Shown: in pieces, positions 23,045-34,506 of the stretch | Position numbering within the stretch: the stretch's first letter is position 1 | Layout: the number at the start of each line of letters is the position of its first letter | Assembly (NCBI GenBank): GCA_032871835.1 | Contig: CM065299.1 | Location: forward strand, 84,449,652 to 84,513,651 | Reading direction: 5' to 3' | Length of the DNA: 64,000 nt | Source of the DNA: Dipteronia dyeriana | Lineage: Eukaryota; Streptophyta; Magnoliopsida; Sapindales; Sapindaceae | Notes under the pieces: model-generated | What the model was told of the DNA's origin: nothing | Seen by the model: only the letters and a program-made list of their open reading frames with translations | The model's database searches: none | Translations under genes and position numbers: made by a program

Positions 23045-24712
23045 GTGTAAGATACGGACATCGTCTGCGATCTTCAGGCTCGCCAAGTGAAGTCAATTCT
23101 TCAGGCGAGCCGAAAGAAAGCTTCTCGTCAGAGCAATGAAGGCATCGCCTCACCTGAGTCCGACGAGGAAACTGATACGGTCAAAGATCAAGTTCCCGAA
23201 GATGTCCCTAAGGACATCGTTTAACCGACCGTTGGGGAGACTAGTGGTCCGAGTGGCCCGACCGATACTCAACTGCCTGGTGACGGGCAAGGGAAGAGTG
23301 AAGGTCCTGGTGAATAGCCTGCCAAGCGGTCTGACATCGGTGATGGAGGTAACACCTCCACGGGACAAGTACCCATAGGTCCCGAATTTTTTGAGTCTTT
23401 TAGGGACGATGTTCAAGAAGATCCCGTGAATGATCTTAGCTTTCACTGTTCTCGGGCTGAGAAGCCGAAGGCAGTCAGTTCTCCAATTCGCCATCTTAAA
23501 GTCCCTTGGGTGGTCTCATTTATCGACTCTAGTGATAAAGATATTGTGGCTGAGATTCCCCCGAGTGTTGATGTTGGAGTGTCGGTGGATGCGGAGGCTT
23601 TAGAGCCGAATAGAGGTTCTCTTTCCCCTGAGGTCGAAGATCTAGGAGCTGAACCCTTGGGGGTTCCTTCACATCCTTTTCCCTAGGATATGTTGCAGGA
23701 GATGTCATCAGGTTGGGCTTTCATCGGGGATGACCGCTGAAGCTGTTTTCGGGATGGCTCTATAACAGATCGTCTTCAGAATTTTTTCAATGGTGCATCT
23801 TACGTAAGTTATCCTTAACCTCTTTAATTGCTTTGCTTGTTCGCCAGGTTTATAATTGTGCTCATTTACAGATGGTGGCCGAGTTTGCTGAGCTGGTTTA
23901 GTCGCAGCAACATCAAGCTGATAGAATAAGGTGTCTCAAAGCTCAGCTGAAGGAAAGTGAGGATCGCCGTGCTTGGGTCGAAACGACTTATCAACAAGAG
24001 GTTGGTTATACAAAAGTTTTTACGGACCACTGCCTGGCAAAGCAGATGGAGGCCAATAAGAGAGCTTCTTCGGTAAAAGAGAAGGCTACATCACTTCAAA
24101 ACTTATTGTCTTCTGCCCAAGAATCAATGCTCAAGGCTGAACAGGAAGCGAGGCAGTCCAAGTCGGCATATGAATAGAAGATCGAGGACTTGGAACGCCA
24201 AACTCTGACAGTTGAATCCCTATTTAAAAAGGCTAGGCTGGAACTTGAAGTCCAGGGGGTTGATATTTTAAAAGATCCCCTGCCTCCGAAGCCCTTCTCC
24301 TTCGGGAGTTTCAGCTAGCGAGTTCTTCAAAGTTAAGAATAGGGTGACTGAGAAGGCCCGAATCAACTAGAAGCTGTCGATCAAACATCATATGGATCAG
24401 TCATTGGAATCTCTCCGGACTCAGATGAAGGAGTGGAGGGCTTACTACCGCAGCCAAGGCAAAGAGCCCCATCCCATGCATTTGGAGGTTCCATCTGAAC
24501 ACTCCCTCTTGACTTTTACGCCAGTCAAGAGTCAGTCGTAGAGGGTGTGGTGCCTAATGTTGGGCCGATCCCAGGAGAAGATTACAGCCAATGGATGGAC
24601 GATTCGATCGACTCAATTGATTGGCCTTATAATTAGAGCCTGCTCCGTGAATATGAGATGGTGCCTGACCCGAGTATTGGCAAAAGCTCCAAATCCCCAC
24701 AATCCTGATTTC
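23045..24712 (+). pseudogene. Antisense gene of element C, downstream exons
   Basis: Middle exon from about 23050 (DIVCDLQARQVKSILQASRK) with an acidic Pro/Ser-rich linker, through TAG 23684-23686 to a donor near 23800 (TACGTAAGT). The last exon begins near 23873 (MVAEFAELV, after a CAG acceptor) with the coiled coil HQADRIRCLKAQLKESE, and ends near 24710. It matches B exons 2 and 3 block by block. Stops at about 23222, 23320, 23684, 23898, 24176 and beyond make it non-functional. The stop at 23684 is shared with B and falls in a splice-acceptor-like context. Confidence 0.55.
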
Positions 24713-24884
24713 TGTAAATAGGATTTTTTGTACTCTTAATAATTCTTTGTAAAGAATTCTTTGTAATGATTCTTTTATAAAAGTATTTTGTAACCATTCT
24801 TTTGAAAGATCAATAAAATTCCGAGTAGCTTTTCTGAACCTGGTGGTTTGATTTCATTGCTCTCAAAATTTCTTTAACTTGACT
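24713..24884. other. Spacer after the antisense gene of element C
   Basis: AT-rich, with several TTCTTTGTAA repeats and an AATAAAA (24810) that could serve as poly(A) signal for the antisense transcript. Confidence 0.35.
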
Positions 24885-25185
24885 ATGGTTGCTGAGTATC
24901 TTATTAAACCAGCTATATCTGACGTTTGGGTAACTTAACCGAGTATCTTATTAAACCGGTTGTCACCCAAATGATACCAAGTATCTTATTAAACTAGCCA
25001 ATTCTGATGTTCGGGTAACTTAACCGAGTATCTTATTAAACCGGTTGTCACCCGGATAATGTCAAGTATTTTATTATACTGGCCAATTCTAATGTTCGGG
25101 CAACTTAACCGAGTATCTTATTAAACTGGTTGTCACCCGAATAATTTTAATGTCAAGTATCTTATTAAACTGGCTAGTATTATTA
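24885..25185 (-). repeat. 85-bp tandem repeat in the 3' region of element C
   Basis: The word AACTTAACCGAGTATCTTA occurs at 24932, 25017 and 25102, a period of 85 bp, about 3.3 copies. It is related in sequence (read in reverse) to the 91-bp array of element B. Confidence 0.9.
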
Positions 25186-25699
25186 ACCGAGTCATCTTGA
25201 AATAAGCAAGTAGGTTTATACTTGTATTTCATACACGGTTGCTACCCGAACATTACATCAAGGCTCACCTTGATCATAAGCTCGAGTCCTTACACATTAC
25301 CGAGGACGTCTCCCCAGTTTTTATGCGCAAGGGTTTGCCGAATCGTTAAGCTTTTTGAATCGCTTGACATAGCTACGCATTTCACCGGAATTTTTCCCGA
25401 TAGGATCCCGAGCTGGTGCATTGGGTTTGCCTTTTTTCTAAGGTCGTTTGACCTTGCTCGGCTGGCATGCTCCTTCGAGCTTCTCCACCCATTCGGGAAT
25501 TAATGGTCCCGAGTATTCTATTTGCATGTTCTTATTATCATTCTTGTCTTCCATATGTTTTTATTATCATATGCTTTCTTTTAGAAATCCCGAGTTTGAT
25601 TTTTTATTCATAACTGCAAAATCAACAAAGTTTTAAATTCCACGGCTAATATTTAACCTAACTAAAATTGTCCTGACTATAAAAAAGAACAAAAAATAA
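25186..25699. other. Post-pol spacer of element C
   Basis: Counterpart of 11102-11689 in B, rich in CTCGG/CCGAG motifs. No supported gene. Confidence 0.4.
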
Positions 25700-26838
25700 T
25701 TAAGGATAGAAAATCTTCAGATATTGGGCATTGCATGGTCGGGGTAAAACCCCTCCATTGGGTAGTGCAATCCAATACGCTCCATGGCCAGCTGCTCCTT
25801 CAACTTTGTACGGGCCTTCCCACTTATCAACCAGGGAGCCTGCAACTTTATTTTTTGTGTTCATTGACACTTTCCTGAGTACTAGGTCTCTTAGCTGGAA
25901 TTTCCTGACCCGAACATAAGAGTTATAGCGGCGAGCTACTCTTTGCTGATATGCCATATTTTGTATTCGGGATTTCTCCCTTTTCTCTTCTAGCTCATCT
26001 AGACTTTGTAATAGCATATCAACATTTTGATCTTCATTATATAACTTTACCCGGGGTGACGTATATGACGTTTCTATAGGGATAACAGCTTCTGTTCCAA
26101 ACGCTAAAGTGAATGGAGTCTCTCCTGTTGACGTTCTGGTTGTTGTCCGATAAGCCCATAATACTTCGGGGAGGTTTTCAACCCAGCTTTCTTTCTTGGC
26201 ATCTAGCTTTGCTTTGATTGTGTGCTTGATGATTTTGTTTACTGCTTCGACCTGCCCATTTGTTTGAGGGTGGGCAGGTATGGCATAGTAATTGGCAATC
26301 TGGTACTCTTTGCACAGCTATCTGAATTTCAAGTTATCGAACTGGGTGTCGTTGTCAGTGATTATAGTGTTTGGAACTTCAAACCTATAAAGTATATTCT
26401 TTTTCATGAAATTTTTGGTGTTTGCTTCTGTGATATGCACCAATGCTTCAGCTTCTACCCACTTTGTGAAATAGTCAACGGCTACTATAACATATTTTGC
26501 TCCACCCCCTGTCTCAGCTGACATTGGGCCACTTAAATCCAACCCCCACATGGAAAATGGCCATTGGGATGTGAGGTTTCTAAGCTATTCAGGGGGTTGT
26601 CGGATATCATTAGCAATCCTTTGGCAAGTGTTGCAACTCTCCGAACATTGTTATGCATCTGAGAACAGAGTAGGCCAGTAATAACCTTGCCTGAGTACCT
26701 TGTGTGCCAAACTTTTACCCCCAATGTGGTTTCAGCAAACTCCTCCATTGATTTCCTGTAATATCCGATATGCATCCTCCTCTGACACACATCTTTAGAG
26801 TGTTCGGGAATACCCTCTTCTGTATAATTCTCCTTCAA
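25700..26838 (-). pseudogene. Integrase of element C
   Basis: Minus strand. The C-terminal part 26017-25700 is open (MLLQSLDELEEKREKSRIQ ... QYLKIFYP, the polyprotein end). The core piece 26551-26318 starts MWGLDLSGPMS and keeps the second catalytic Asp (IITDNDTQF), unlike element B. The zinc-binding part lies around 26838-26560, out of frame. The region 26318-26020 carries the rest of the core with stops. So C keeps the catalytic Asp that B has lost, but not an open reading frame. Confidence 0.8.
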
Positions 26839-27681
26839 CCAGCGTGTACCTTGCTGATCTATACCTGATACGTTTTGCTTGTAAGGGTTCTTCCGGGAGC
26901 ATGCCTTTTTCCATAAACCTTTTTAGCTGAGTCATCCAACCATCTGGCGGTGATCGGAATTCTGAAATTTTTAAGTTTCTCGGTTCAACTGTGCTCGGTT
27001 TGAGGAGGTGTGCAACCGGAATAGTCTTTGGCCTGATTGTGGTTGTTGCTGACGCTAGTTTGGACAATGCGTCTGTCTTTTCATTTTCCTCCCAGGGGAT
27101 CTGGGCAATCATATATTCTTTAAATTTCTGGAGGAGCTGTTTTGCAATGTCTCGGTAGGCTATCATGCCTTCATCCTTGGCTTGGTACTCGTCCAGGACT
27201 TGGTTGACAACCACCTGTGAATCGCTGAATATCTCGACTTCATCCACCCCGAGAGCTATGCAGACTATGAGTCCAACTAGTAGCGCCTCGTACTCGACTT
27301 GATTGTTGGTTGCTTTAAAGTCAAACCTCATGGCACATTTGACATCATCTAGTTCAGGAGTGCATACTACGATCCTTTCCCCGCTATCATGAGTGTTTGT
27401 AGAGCCATCAACATACAATTTCCATGGGAAATTTTTCCCAACATCCTTTTTGCTTCTAGGTTTGGCTCTGTGAACTCTGCTATAAAATTTGCCACTGCTT
27501 ACCCTTTAAGGGATGTCCTAGGGACGTAGTGAATATCGAATTCACTCAGCTTGATAGCCCATTTGGTCAGTCTTCCTGAAATCTCTGGCTTCTGTAGAAT
27601 TTGCTTTAATGGGCAGTCAGTAAGTACCTGGATTGTATGAGTCTGAAAATATGGCCTTAGCTTCCATGCTGCTGAAACCAA
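26795..27681 (-). pseudogene. RNase H and RT connection of element C
   Basis: 27681-27499 reads VSAAWKLRPYFQTHTIQVLTDCPLKQILQKPEISGRLTKWAI... (connection). 27418-26795 is open for 207 codons and holds the RNase H acidic motifs: YVDGSTNTHDSG, ATNNQVEYEALLVG, EIFSDSQVVVNQV, and EKTDALSKLAS. It continues towards the integrase zinc domain (YRSARYTLVEGELYRRG). A stop between the two pieces (about 27497-27499) breaks the frame. Confidence 0.8.
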
Positions 27682-27804
27682 CGCTAGGGCTATTTTTTCT
27701 ACCTACGAATATCTGGTCTCGGCTGGTAGAAGTGCCTTGCTGGCATAGTATACTGGTTTTTGTACTCCATCTTCTGTTCTGATTAGGACTGAGCTTGCTG
27801 CTAG

Positions 27805-28960
27805 TTATGTAATTGAAAAGTACAGTTGGAGTGTCTCCCCCATCTGAGGTTTTGAAAGGATGAGAGTCTGCCCTAAATATTCTTTAACTTTTAAGAATGC
27901 ATGCTCGCACTCTTCATTCCATTCGAGTCCTTTCTCTTTTCTAATTACTTTGAAAAAAGGTGCGCATCTGTCTATGGCCTTTGAGATGAATCTACCTAAG
28001 GAAGCCAAGCACCCTGTTAGGCACTGTACTTCTTTAAGTGTCCTCGGTGAAGTCATTTTCTGCAGGGCCTGGATCTTCTCGGGGTTGACTTCGATTCCTC
28101 TTTGATGAACTTAAAAACCCAGGAATCTTCTTGAAGGAACCCCGAATAAACACTTGTTCGGATTTAGCTTTATTTGGTATCTCCTCAAGACATCAAATAT
28201 TTTTCGCAGGTCAGAAATGTACTTGTCTATCGTGATGCTCTTGGTCAGCATGTCATCAATGTATACTTCCATGTTCCTTCCAATTTGCCGTGCGAAAATT
28301 TTGTTGACCAGCCTTTGATATGTTGCCCCTGCATTTTTTAACCCGAAGGGCATTACTGTGTAACAGTATAAACCCTGATCAATTGTGAACGCTGTTTTTT
28401 CTTCGTCAGCCTTGTTCATCCGGATTTGGTTATATCCTGAGTATGCGTCCATGAAATTGATCAACTAATGGTCTGATGTAGCATCCACCAACTGATCTAT
28501 CGGGCATGCATTGTTCAGATCTGTAAAATCTACGCACATCCTCCATTGTCCATTCTTCTTTTGGACGAGGACTACGTTAGCTACCCATTGAGGGTAATTG
28601 ACTTCTCTAATTGATCCTACAGCGAGTAGCTTCTCTACTTCCTATTTAATTTTCTGACTTCTCTCGAGATTGAATGATCTTCTCTTTTATATCACCGGCT
28701 TTACATTCGGGTCTACTGTGAGATGGTGGGATATTATTCGAGCATCTATCCCGACCATGTCTTCATGACTCCAAGCAAACACATCCCTGTATTCTTTAAG
28801 TAGATAAATGAGGCTTTGTTTGACTCTTTCTTCTAGGTTGGCCCCGATCTTGACCTTTTTGTCAGGTTCATCTTCTTTCAAGGTGATTTCTTTAACCGGT
28901 TAAGTTTTGGATTCATTTGGCTCTTCCCTTGGATCAAATTCGAATGATAGTGGCTTTTTG
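27805..28960 (-). pseudogene. Reverse transcriptase of element C
   Basis: Pieces on the minus strand: 28881-28687 (KEYRDVFAWSHEDMVGIDARI), then a stop-containing stretch with the fingers region, 28464-28111 (DAYSGYNQIRMNKADEEKTAF, VMPFGLKNAGATYQ, active-site YIDD in MEVYIDDMLTKS), and 28056-27805 (TSPRTLKEVQCLTGCLASLGRF, thumb). The last block is the one missing in element B. Stops at about 28108, 28465 and 28682 break the gene. Confidence 0.85.
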
Positions 28961-29049
28961 TTCTGACTCGGCTGTGTTATGGTGCAAACCTGCTTATCAT
29001 TCTTGTCTTTATAAACTAACAGGTTAGCTCTTCGGGCCATCTCTTGGGA

Positions 29050-31322
29050 TCCCCTGTTCGGTCGAAAACTTGATCATTAAGGCATAAGTCACAGCCTTAG
29101 TTTTATTCAGGAATGGTCATCCCAATAGTGCATTATATGGCCAATTGTCCAAGTCTACCACCACGAAGTCGAGCAATACATTTCTTTGGCAATGTGCCAC
29201 TCCAATCTTCACAGGTAGTTTTACCGTCCCGAGTGACCTGACCTCAATTCCTCTAAATCATCTGAGTGGAGTATGGAAGGGTTGTAGGTTCTTTTGGTCT
29301 AACCTGAGTTGATCGTAAACGGCTATATTAAGAATGTCTATTGAAGTTCCATTATCTATCAGGATTCTCCTGACTTCCCAGTGACCAATCCGGGCACTTA
29401 TGACTAAGGCATCATTTGGCCGAACATCGACCCCATGTGAATCTGCTTATGTGAATGTTATTGGGTCCCATCATTCCTTTACCCATTTCGGGTCCGGCTC
29501 GATCGAGTTTAAGTCAAAGTTATGTCTTGCTTCCACTGCTTCTCTGATTTCCTATTTTCACTCTCGGTTACTTCTCCCAGTGGATGGTCCTCCAAAGATC
29601 GTATGTATTACTTGATTGGCCTCTGGACTGGCACTTTGATTTCGACCAGAGCTGTGATCGGCCCTGATCTCTTTCTTTGCTTCTGATTTCTCATCCTTTT
29701 TCAAGATCACATCATGTAGATGTCCTTCCCGAATGAAGGTTTTTATGTAATCTCTGAGCTGGTAACACTTGGAATTCTCATGACCGGTTTTCTTGTGGAA
29801 CCTGCAGTATTTGGTTGTATCTCACCGAGCAAACTGAGATTCACGGCGTGGCTCTTGTACCATATTCTTTGTTTCCATAATAGCCAGGATTTCCTCCTAC
29901 TTTTTCCGAAGAGGGGTGTAGTTGGTGTATCTGCCTCGATATTTTTCAATGGTCTATTCGGCATTACACCCATTTCCCCCGTCCTTGCTTTTTTCCTTGT
30001 TGTTTCCTTTTTGATTTCCCTTTTGGTTCTGCACTTTAGACTCGGTGTCCTTTTGTTCGAGTTTTCCTCCATGCATGTAAAATCCTTCAGAGGCTAACTC
30101 TTTTTTTCGGCTAGTGCATATCCTCCTGCAATGTCTATCATATCTGTATATCTGCATATCTGGTCAGACCGGCTCTTCTTAAATCAAAGAATAGTCGTCC
30201 ATTCTGCAGGTTGTTGATGAGTGCTGCAATTATTGCTTCATCGTTTGCACTGCCAATTTCTGATATTGCTTGGCCGAATCTCCCCAAATATTTCTTCACT
30301 GACTCATCTTTCCTTTGCTTTATCTGAGAAAGGTAAGCCACTGACTTTTTCCTGTGAACAGTGCTCAAAAATTGCCTTGAGAAGCTCCTATTTAGTTCAC
30401 TGAATCTTCTGATGCTTGCTGGGGGCAATCTCCCGAACCATCTTGAGCCCGTATCTCCTAGAGTTTGTGGAAAGATGAGACACAGTAAGGGATCATTGTG
30501 GGCATACTGAGCCATGACACTTTTATAGTGTCTGACGTGCTCCTTAGGGTCTGTGTCTTTCTTGAATTGCTCCACGTGCGGCATCCTGAACCTTCCTGGG
30601 AATGAGGTCCGCAAGATTTCCCTGGTGAATGGACTATCAGAATCGTCATCAGAAAAATCGTTATACCCATAACATCTGCCCAGTGCGTCCATTTGACGCC
30701 TATTATTCTCAACTTCTATAGTTAGACTCTAGATTACGACGTCTCTGTCTCCCATCAGACTTCCCTGATGGTTGAACCGGTGGGTGATTGTCATTACTCT
30801 TTCTGGTTCTTCACTTTGATGTCTGGTTTCACGTATGATTTCGTGATGACACTTGCAATGGTGTCGATCCCTATCTTCTGATGACGATCGATCCCTGTGT
30901 CGGTCATGTTTACGGTGTCTAGCACCGGCTGTCTGATCCTGGTTCTGCTTCTGGCGTGGTCATTCTTCTTCAGGTGTTTCACGTCCAGCCTGATTGATTG
31001 GAACATAGTTTCTTTCGGCTTCCGGTGCATTTAGTTTTGGCCCTACCACAAACGAATGAAGTCTTACAGGTGGGAGGTTAGGAGTTTGTGCCTCTACAAC
31101 CAGTAGATCAACTTCTTCTATTGCTGCGTCTACCACCAATTGTTGCAACGCCTCTCGGAAGAGTTGTGTCAGGTCTCCACAGATCGGAGGAACTTGTTGG
31201 ATCCCTGCTAGGAATGTAGGTTGGTTCTCTGTTGTTACAGCGAGATCCCGTGAGCTACTACCCACATGGAAGTTATCCGGAGATTTTTGGACATCCCCAG
31301 AACTGCTTCTGCTTCCTGCCAT
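29050..31322 (-). pseudogene. gag-protease of element C
   Basis: ATG 31322 (MAGSRSSSGDVQKSP), about 55 nt inside the LTR-PBS border, as in element B. The frame is open to 30960, stops, then continues as 31030-30794 in another frame and 30692-30138 (gag capsid region, FPGRFRMPHVEQFKKDTDPKEHV ... GRFGQAISEIGSANDEA). The zinc knuckle lies near 29820-29860 and the protease near 29300-29390 (LIDNGT motif), both with nearby stops. The role is as for B. The start codon agreement with B supports both starts. Confidence 0.8.
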
Positions 31323-31354
31323 CACATTTGATTAAATTGAAGGTTTAAGCCGGA

Positions 31355-31376
31355 CCCCCCTCCTTCTAGCGCCAAT
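31355..31376 (-). promoter_or_regulatory. Primer-binding site of element C
   Basis: On the minus strand ATTGGCGCTAGAAGGAGGGG follows the 5' LTR directly; nearly the same as in element B. Confidence 0.7.
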
Positions 31377-32263
31377 TGTTGACGTTGATTTCTGGATGTA
31401 TGGAAAAAGTCAACAAGGATTGGATTTCGGCTGTGATTTGAAAGAGAAAGAGAAGGAGAAAGTAATCAAGACTCAAGGTTTTTATATGGTAAAACTCCGA
31501 TGACCGGAGAAACGTCCACGGGTGGTTGAAAGATTAACCAAGCCAAAATCCTCTATGAAATTATAATATTATAGGCTCTCAGTCTCTCTTTTTTCTCTCT
31601 GTATTTTTCTATGAATGCTGTATATATTTTTTGGCGAGATTATGGGTCTATTTATATGTTTATAGAACCCTAATCTGCTTTGTACAAGTAATAGAAGATC
31701 TTTGTATTTAATTACAATTATTTACTTGCTTAAAGCTGATTGTCTTCTTTTCTGTTTCGGAGTCTTGTATTGAGATCGAATGGGACTCTAGTAATGTAGT
31801 CCAATTAAGACTTATTTCCTCATAAGAGCATAGTCTTTTCAAAGAAATAAAATTGTTGCCTGATTGGGAACCTTTCCTGTTTAATATTCTGTTCTTATTG
31901 GAATTCTTTTTGGATATCTTCGTGCATTTTAATGACTTGATCCACGTGAGCTATGCGCTGGGGTTTTATTCAGTTTTCTTCATGTTCGTCCCGAGTAAGG
32001 ACAGTACCCGTTGATCCCGAGTAACGTCATTTGATCCCGAGTAGAAATGTCATTTAGCCAGTCCCGAGAGTCATTAACTGATCCCGAGTAGTACATGACG
32101 TCGATTGACCCTGAGCAGGTTCTGTTCAACATCTGCTTACTCGGATGTTCTCTTCTTCGGTGATGTCTTGTAGGATATTTTCTAAATGTCTATTCGGATA
32201 TCCACCTGACAATTTATCCTCTTTGAAGATGACGTGTATGTACGATAAAATTCACATATGACA
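31377..32263 (-). repeat. 5' LTR of element C
   Basis: TGTTGACG...CATATGACA on the plus strand. Partner of 20333-21323; followed by the exact ATAGG duplication. Confidence 0.9.
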
Positions 32264-32268
32264 ATAGG

Positions 32269-34224
32269 TAATTGAAATCGATATAATCAGAGAATAAAAT
32301 ATAACCATACCAACGTATAGAGACTCCTTCATTTTTTGATATGCTCTTGGTCTGTACAACTGATCTTCTTTGCTATATCCCATGACTGGTAACTGGGTAT
32401 GGGGGCGTCGCGGACTCAAGAACTTATGAGGATGGTGAAGAGAAAAGAAAATAAAAAATAAAAATGAAGGAACTCTTTCTTCTTATTTTCAAGCAACCCT
32501 TGCATGCATAAAAATAAGAATCCTTTCTTATTTGTCTCAACAGTGCACGACTGCACCGAAATTTTCTTTTCTCTTTGATACACCTTGTTTCACGTACACA
32601 CACCTGCACCCTATTTTATGAGAGCTGAAGCGTTGAAAATGTGCATATCACTTATATAGTTTTCACGAACCCAAAAAAAAAAAACTCTTTTTCTTTTTGT
32701 GTGCAAAACAATATTTTTTTTTTCTCACACTTTTTTCAAATAAGCACTTATGTGTATGTTTTAAAAATCAAATCATGTCATCAGTTATCTCATATACTAT
32801 TTTAAAAATAAAAAAACTAATGATATCGTTTTTTTTCAAATAAAATATATCACAAATCAAAAAAACTGATCAAATATTTGTTTGATTTTTAAAAACTTTC
32901 AAATAAAAAATATCTCATATCTTTTATTTAAAATAATTAAAAATTAATTTTGAATTTAAATATTTTAAATTCAATTTCAAATATTTAATAAAATAAAATA
33001 ATCATATTATCTTATTCTATCAAATATCAACTAACACCCTATATTTAGTGATTAATAACATAATTAAATAATCTAATTATTTAATTTATTTAACCACCAT
33101 TATTCATTAATTAAATGATTTCATTATTCAATTAATTTCAGAATAAATACATGTTACTTTCGTAACACAATTAACTGGAAAATCCAACTAATTAACCGTG
33201 ACCCTTATTACTTAAATCGATGGGGCTAGTAAGGGGACCTAATAGACCCATAATATTTTTAGCTCCAATAATCATCGGAATCATTAATTAAACTTTTTAA
33301 TAATATTCCTTGATTATTAACTCTAGTGTTATTCCATTAAACAACCGAAACTGCACTCTTTCAAATGTAGACGCTTTTACACAGACCGATACAACTCGGT
33401 GTCCATCGATATAGTTATTACATATGGTGCGACCCTCCACAGTAGTTCATAATTAGAGCTAAGTCATAATGTCCGTTATACCCCTCTAATTACATATATC
33501 CTTTAAGTACCGTTGATTCTCTAATAGACAATAAATCATATTCCCTCACGGAATTAGGAGAGCGCTCATATTGTCCAAGCCCCGAATCAACCCTTAAGGG
33601 AACTACCATATACTTCTCACAAGAATGAATGGATTCCACTATTGTGTACAAATCTTTCCCGCCACAAGTCAAACCGCAATCCCAACATACAGAGTATATT
33701 GATCAGAAAATACATCTGACCTCACTCATGGTACATCAAAGACCACGATCTAACCTGAAAGAGTCGATAAGACACTCAGGATTAAGATCACCCACATATA
33801 GTTATCATTAGTTGATATATATGAATCTCATCGGTAAACATATCTTGGTGAGAGATTCATATAGATCATGGCCCAGTTCTATATGATCACATCATATAAA
33901 GTGTCTCAATTCCCATATCTCATATGAATGATTCAAGATAGAATAACCGTACATTACAGAATGAACCGCAGCTATAGATTAACCACAAATAAAGTACCCA
34001 GCTTTATTTGCTATCTATGGACTCTTTAGATTGCACGTCTCTTACTGTATCTATCTGTGTATGACACTCATATACACTGTTCGAGATTACATCCGGCAAT
34101 CTTGGATGTTAAATATATGCATAAGTTATAAAATAAACAACACAATAATAATGAATTGAACTTTTCTTTTATTTATTTCAAAAATCCATTTACAGATTAC
34201 ATCTTTAGAGCATAAACCCTAACA
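32269..34224. repeat. Right-hand body of element D
   Basis: About 1.95 kb of AT-rich sequence with no coding capacity. It runs from the C insertion to the CCTAACA terminus. It holds a low-complexity A/T zone at 32690-33150 and a more complex block at 33350-34110. No internal gag or pol. Confidence 0.6.
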
Positions 34225-34506
34225 GATTTCTCCCACAGTGCTCTTGGCCTCACCGCTGAATCCTACCAGAGTAGTCGAGCGACGAGTGATTTCTGATTTA
34301 TCGATCTGTATTTCTCTTAACGTACTCAAGAAAATAATGTTAGTAGAACTGCCATTATCGACCAAGCAACACTTGATCAGACAATTGGCTACAAATAAAG
34401 AGATAACTAGTGCATCGTGGTGAGGTGAAAACAAACTTGAACTATCAGTTGTGCTAAATAATATAACCATGTCGACGAAAGAGTCGCTTTTATTGAAATG
34501 TCTCAC
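34219..34506 (-). pseudogene. Protease of element A, cut by element D
   Basis: Minus-strand frame with HHDALVISLFVANCLIKCCLVDNGSSTNII. The segment LVDNGSS is the aspartic protease active site in the form seen in this clade (compare LIDNGSS in B). The frame runs to GEI at 34225 and would continue across the D insertion into FPVYAVGV at 20169 and below. The codons up to 34219 after the border belong to element D. Confidence 0.75.

Larger units (their letters stand above)
20328..32268 (-). mobile_element. Element C: Ty3/gypsy (Tat-like) retrotransposon nested in element D
   Basis: LTRs at 20333-21323 and 31377-32263, flanked by exact ATAGG copies (20328-20332, 32264-32268). Reads on the minus strand: primer-binding-like site beside 31377, gag from 31322, then protease, RT, RNase H, integrase, an 85-bp tandem array, an antisense gene, purine tract and 3' LTR. 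It has the same architecture as element B and closely similar proteins, so both belong to one family or two sister families. Its LTRs differ by about 5-6% over the first 200 bp by eye, apart from an inverted segment in the 3' LTR. Confidence 0.9.
20170..34229. mobile_element. Element D: probable solo LTR, split by element C
   Basis: Both borders carry the exact 5-bp duplication GATTT (20170-20174 and 34225-34229). The unit starts TGTTGGAAC at 20175 and ends CCTAACA at 34224, i.e. TG...CA. Removing element C (with its own duplication) leaves about 2.1 kb, with no gag or pol and no repeated ends, so a solo LTR of a large LTR (copia-type by general look) fits best. A short non-autonomous element cannot be excluded. 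It interrupts the protease-RT junction of element A. Confidence 0.75.
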
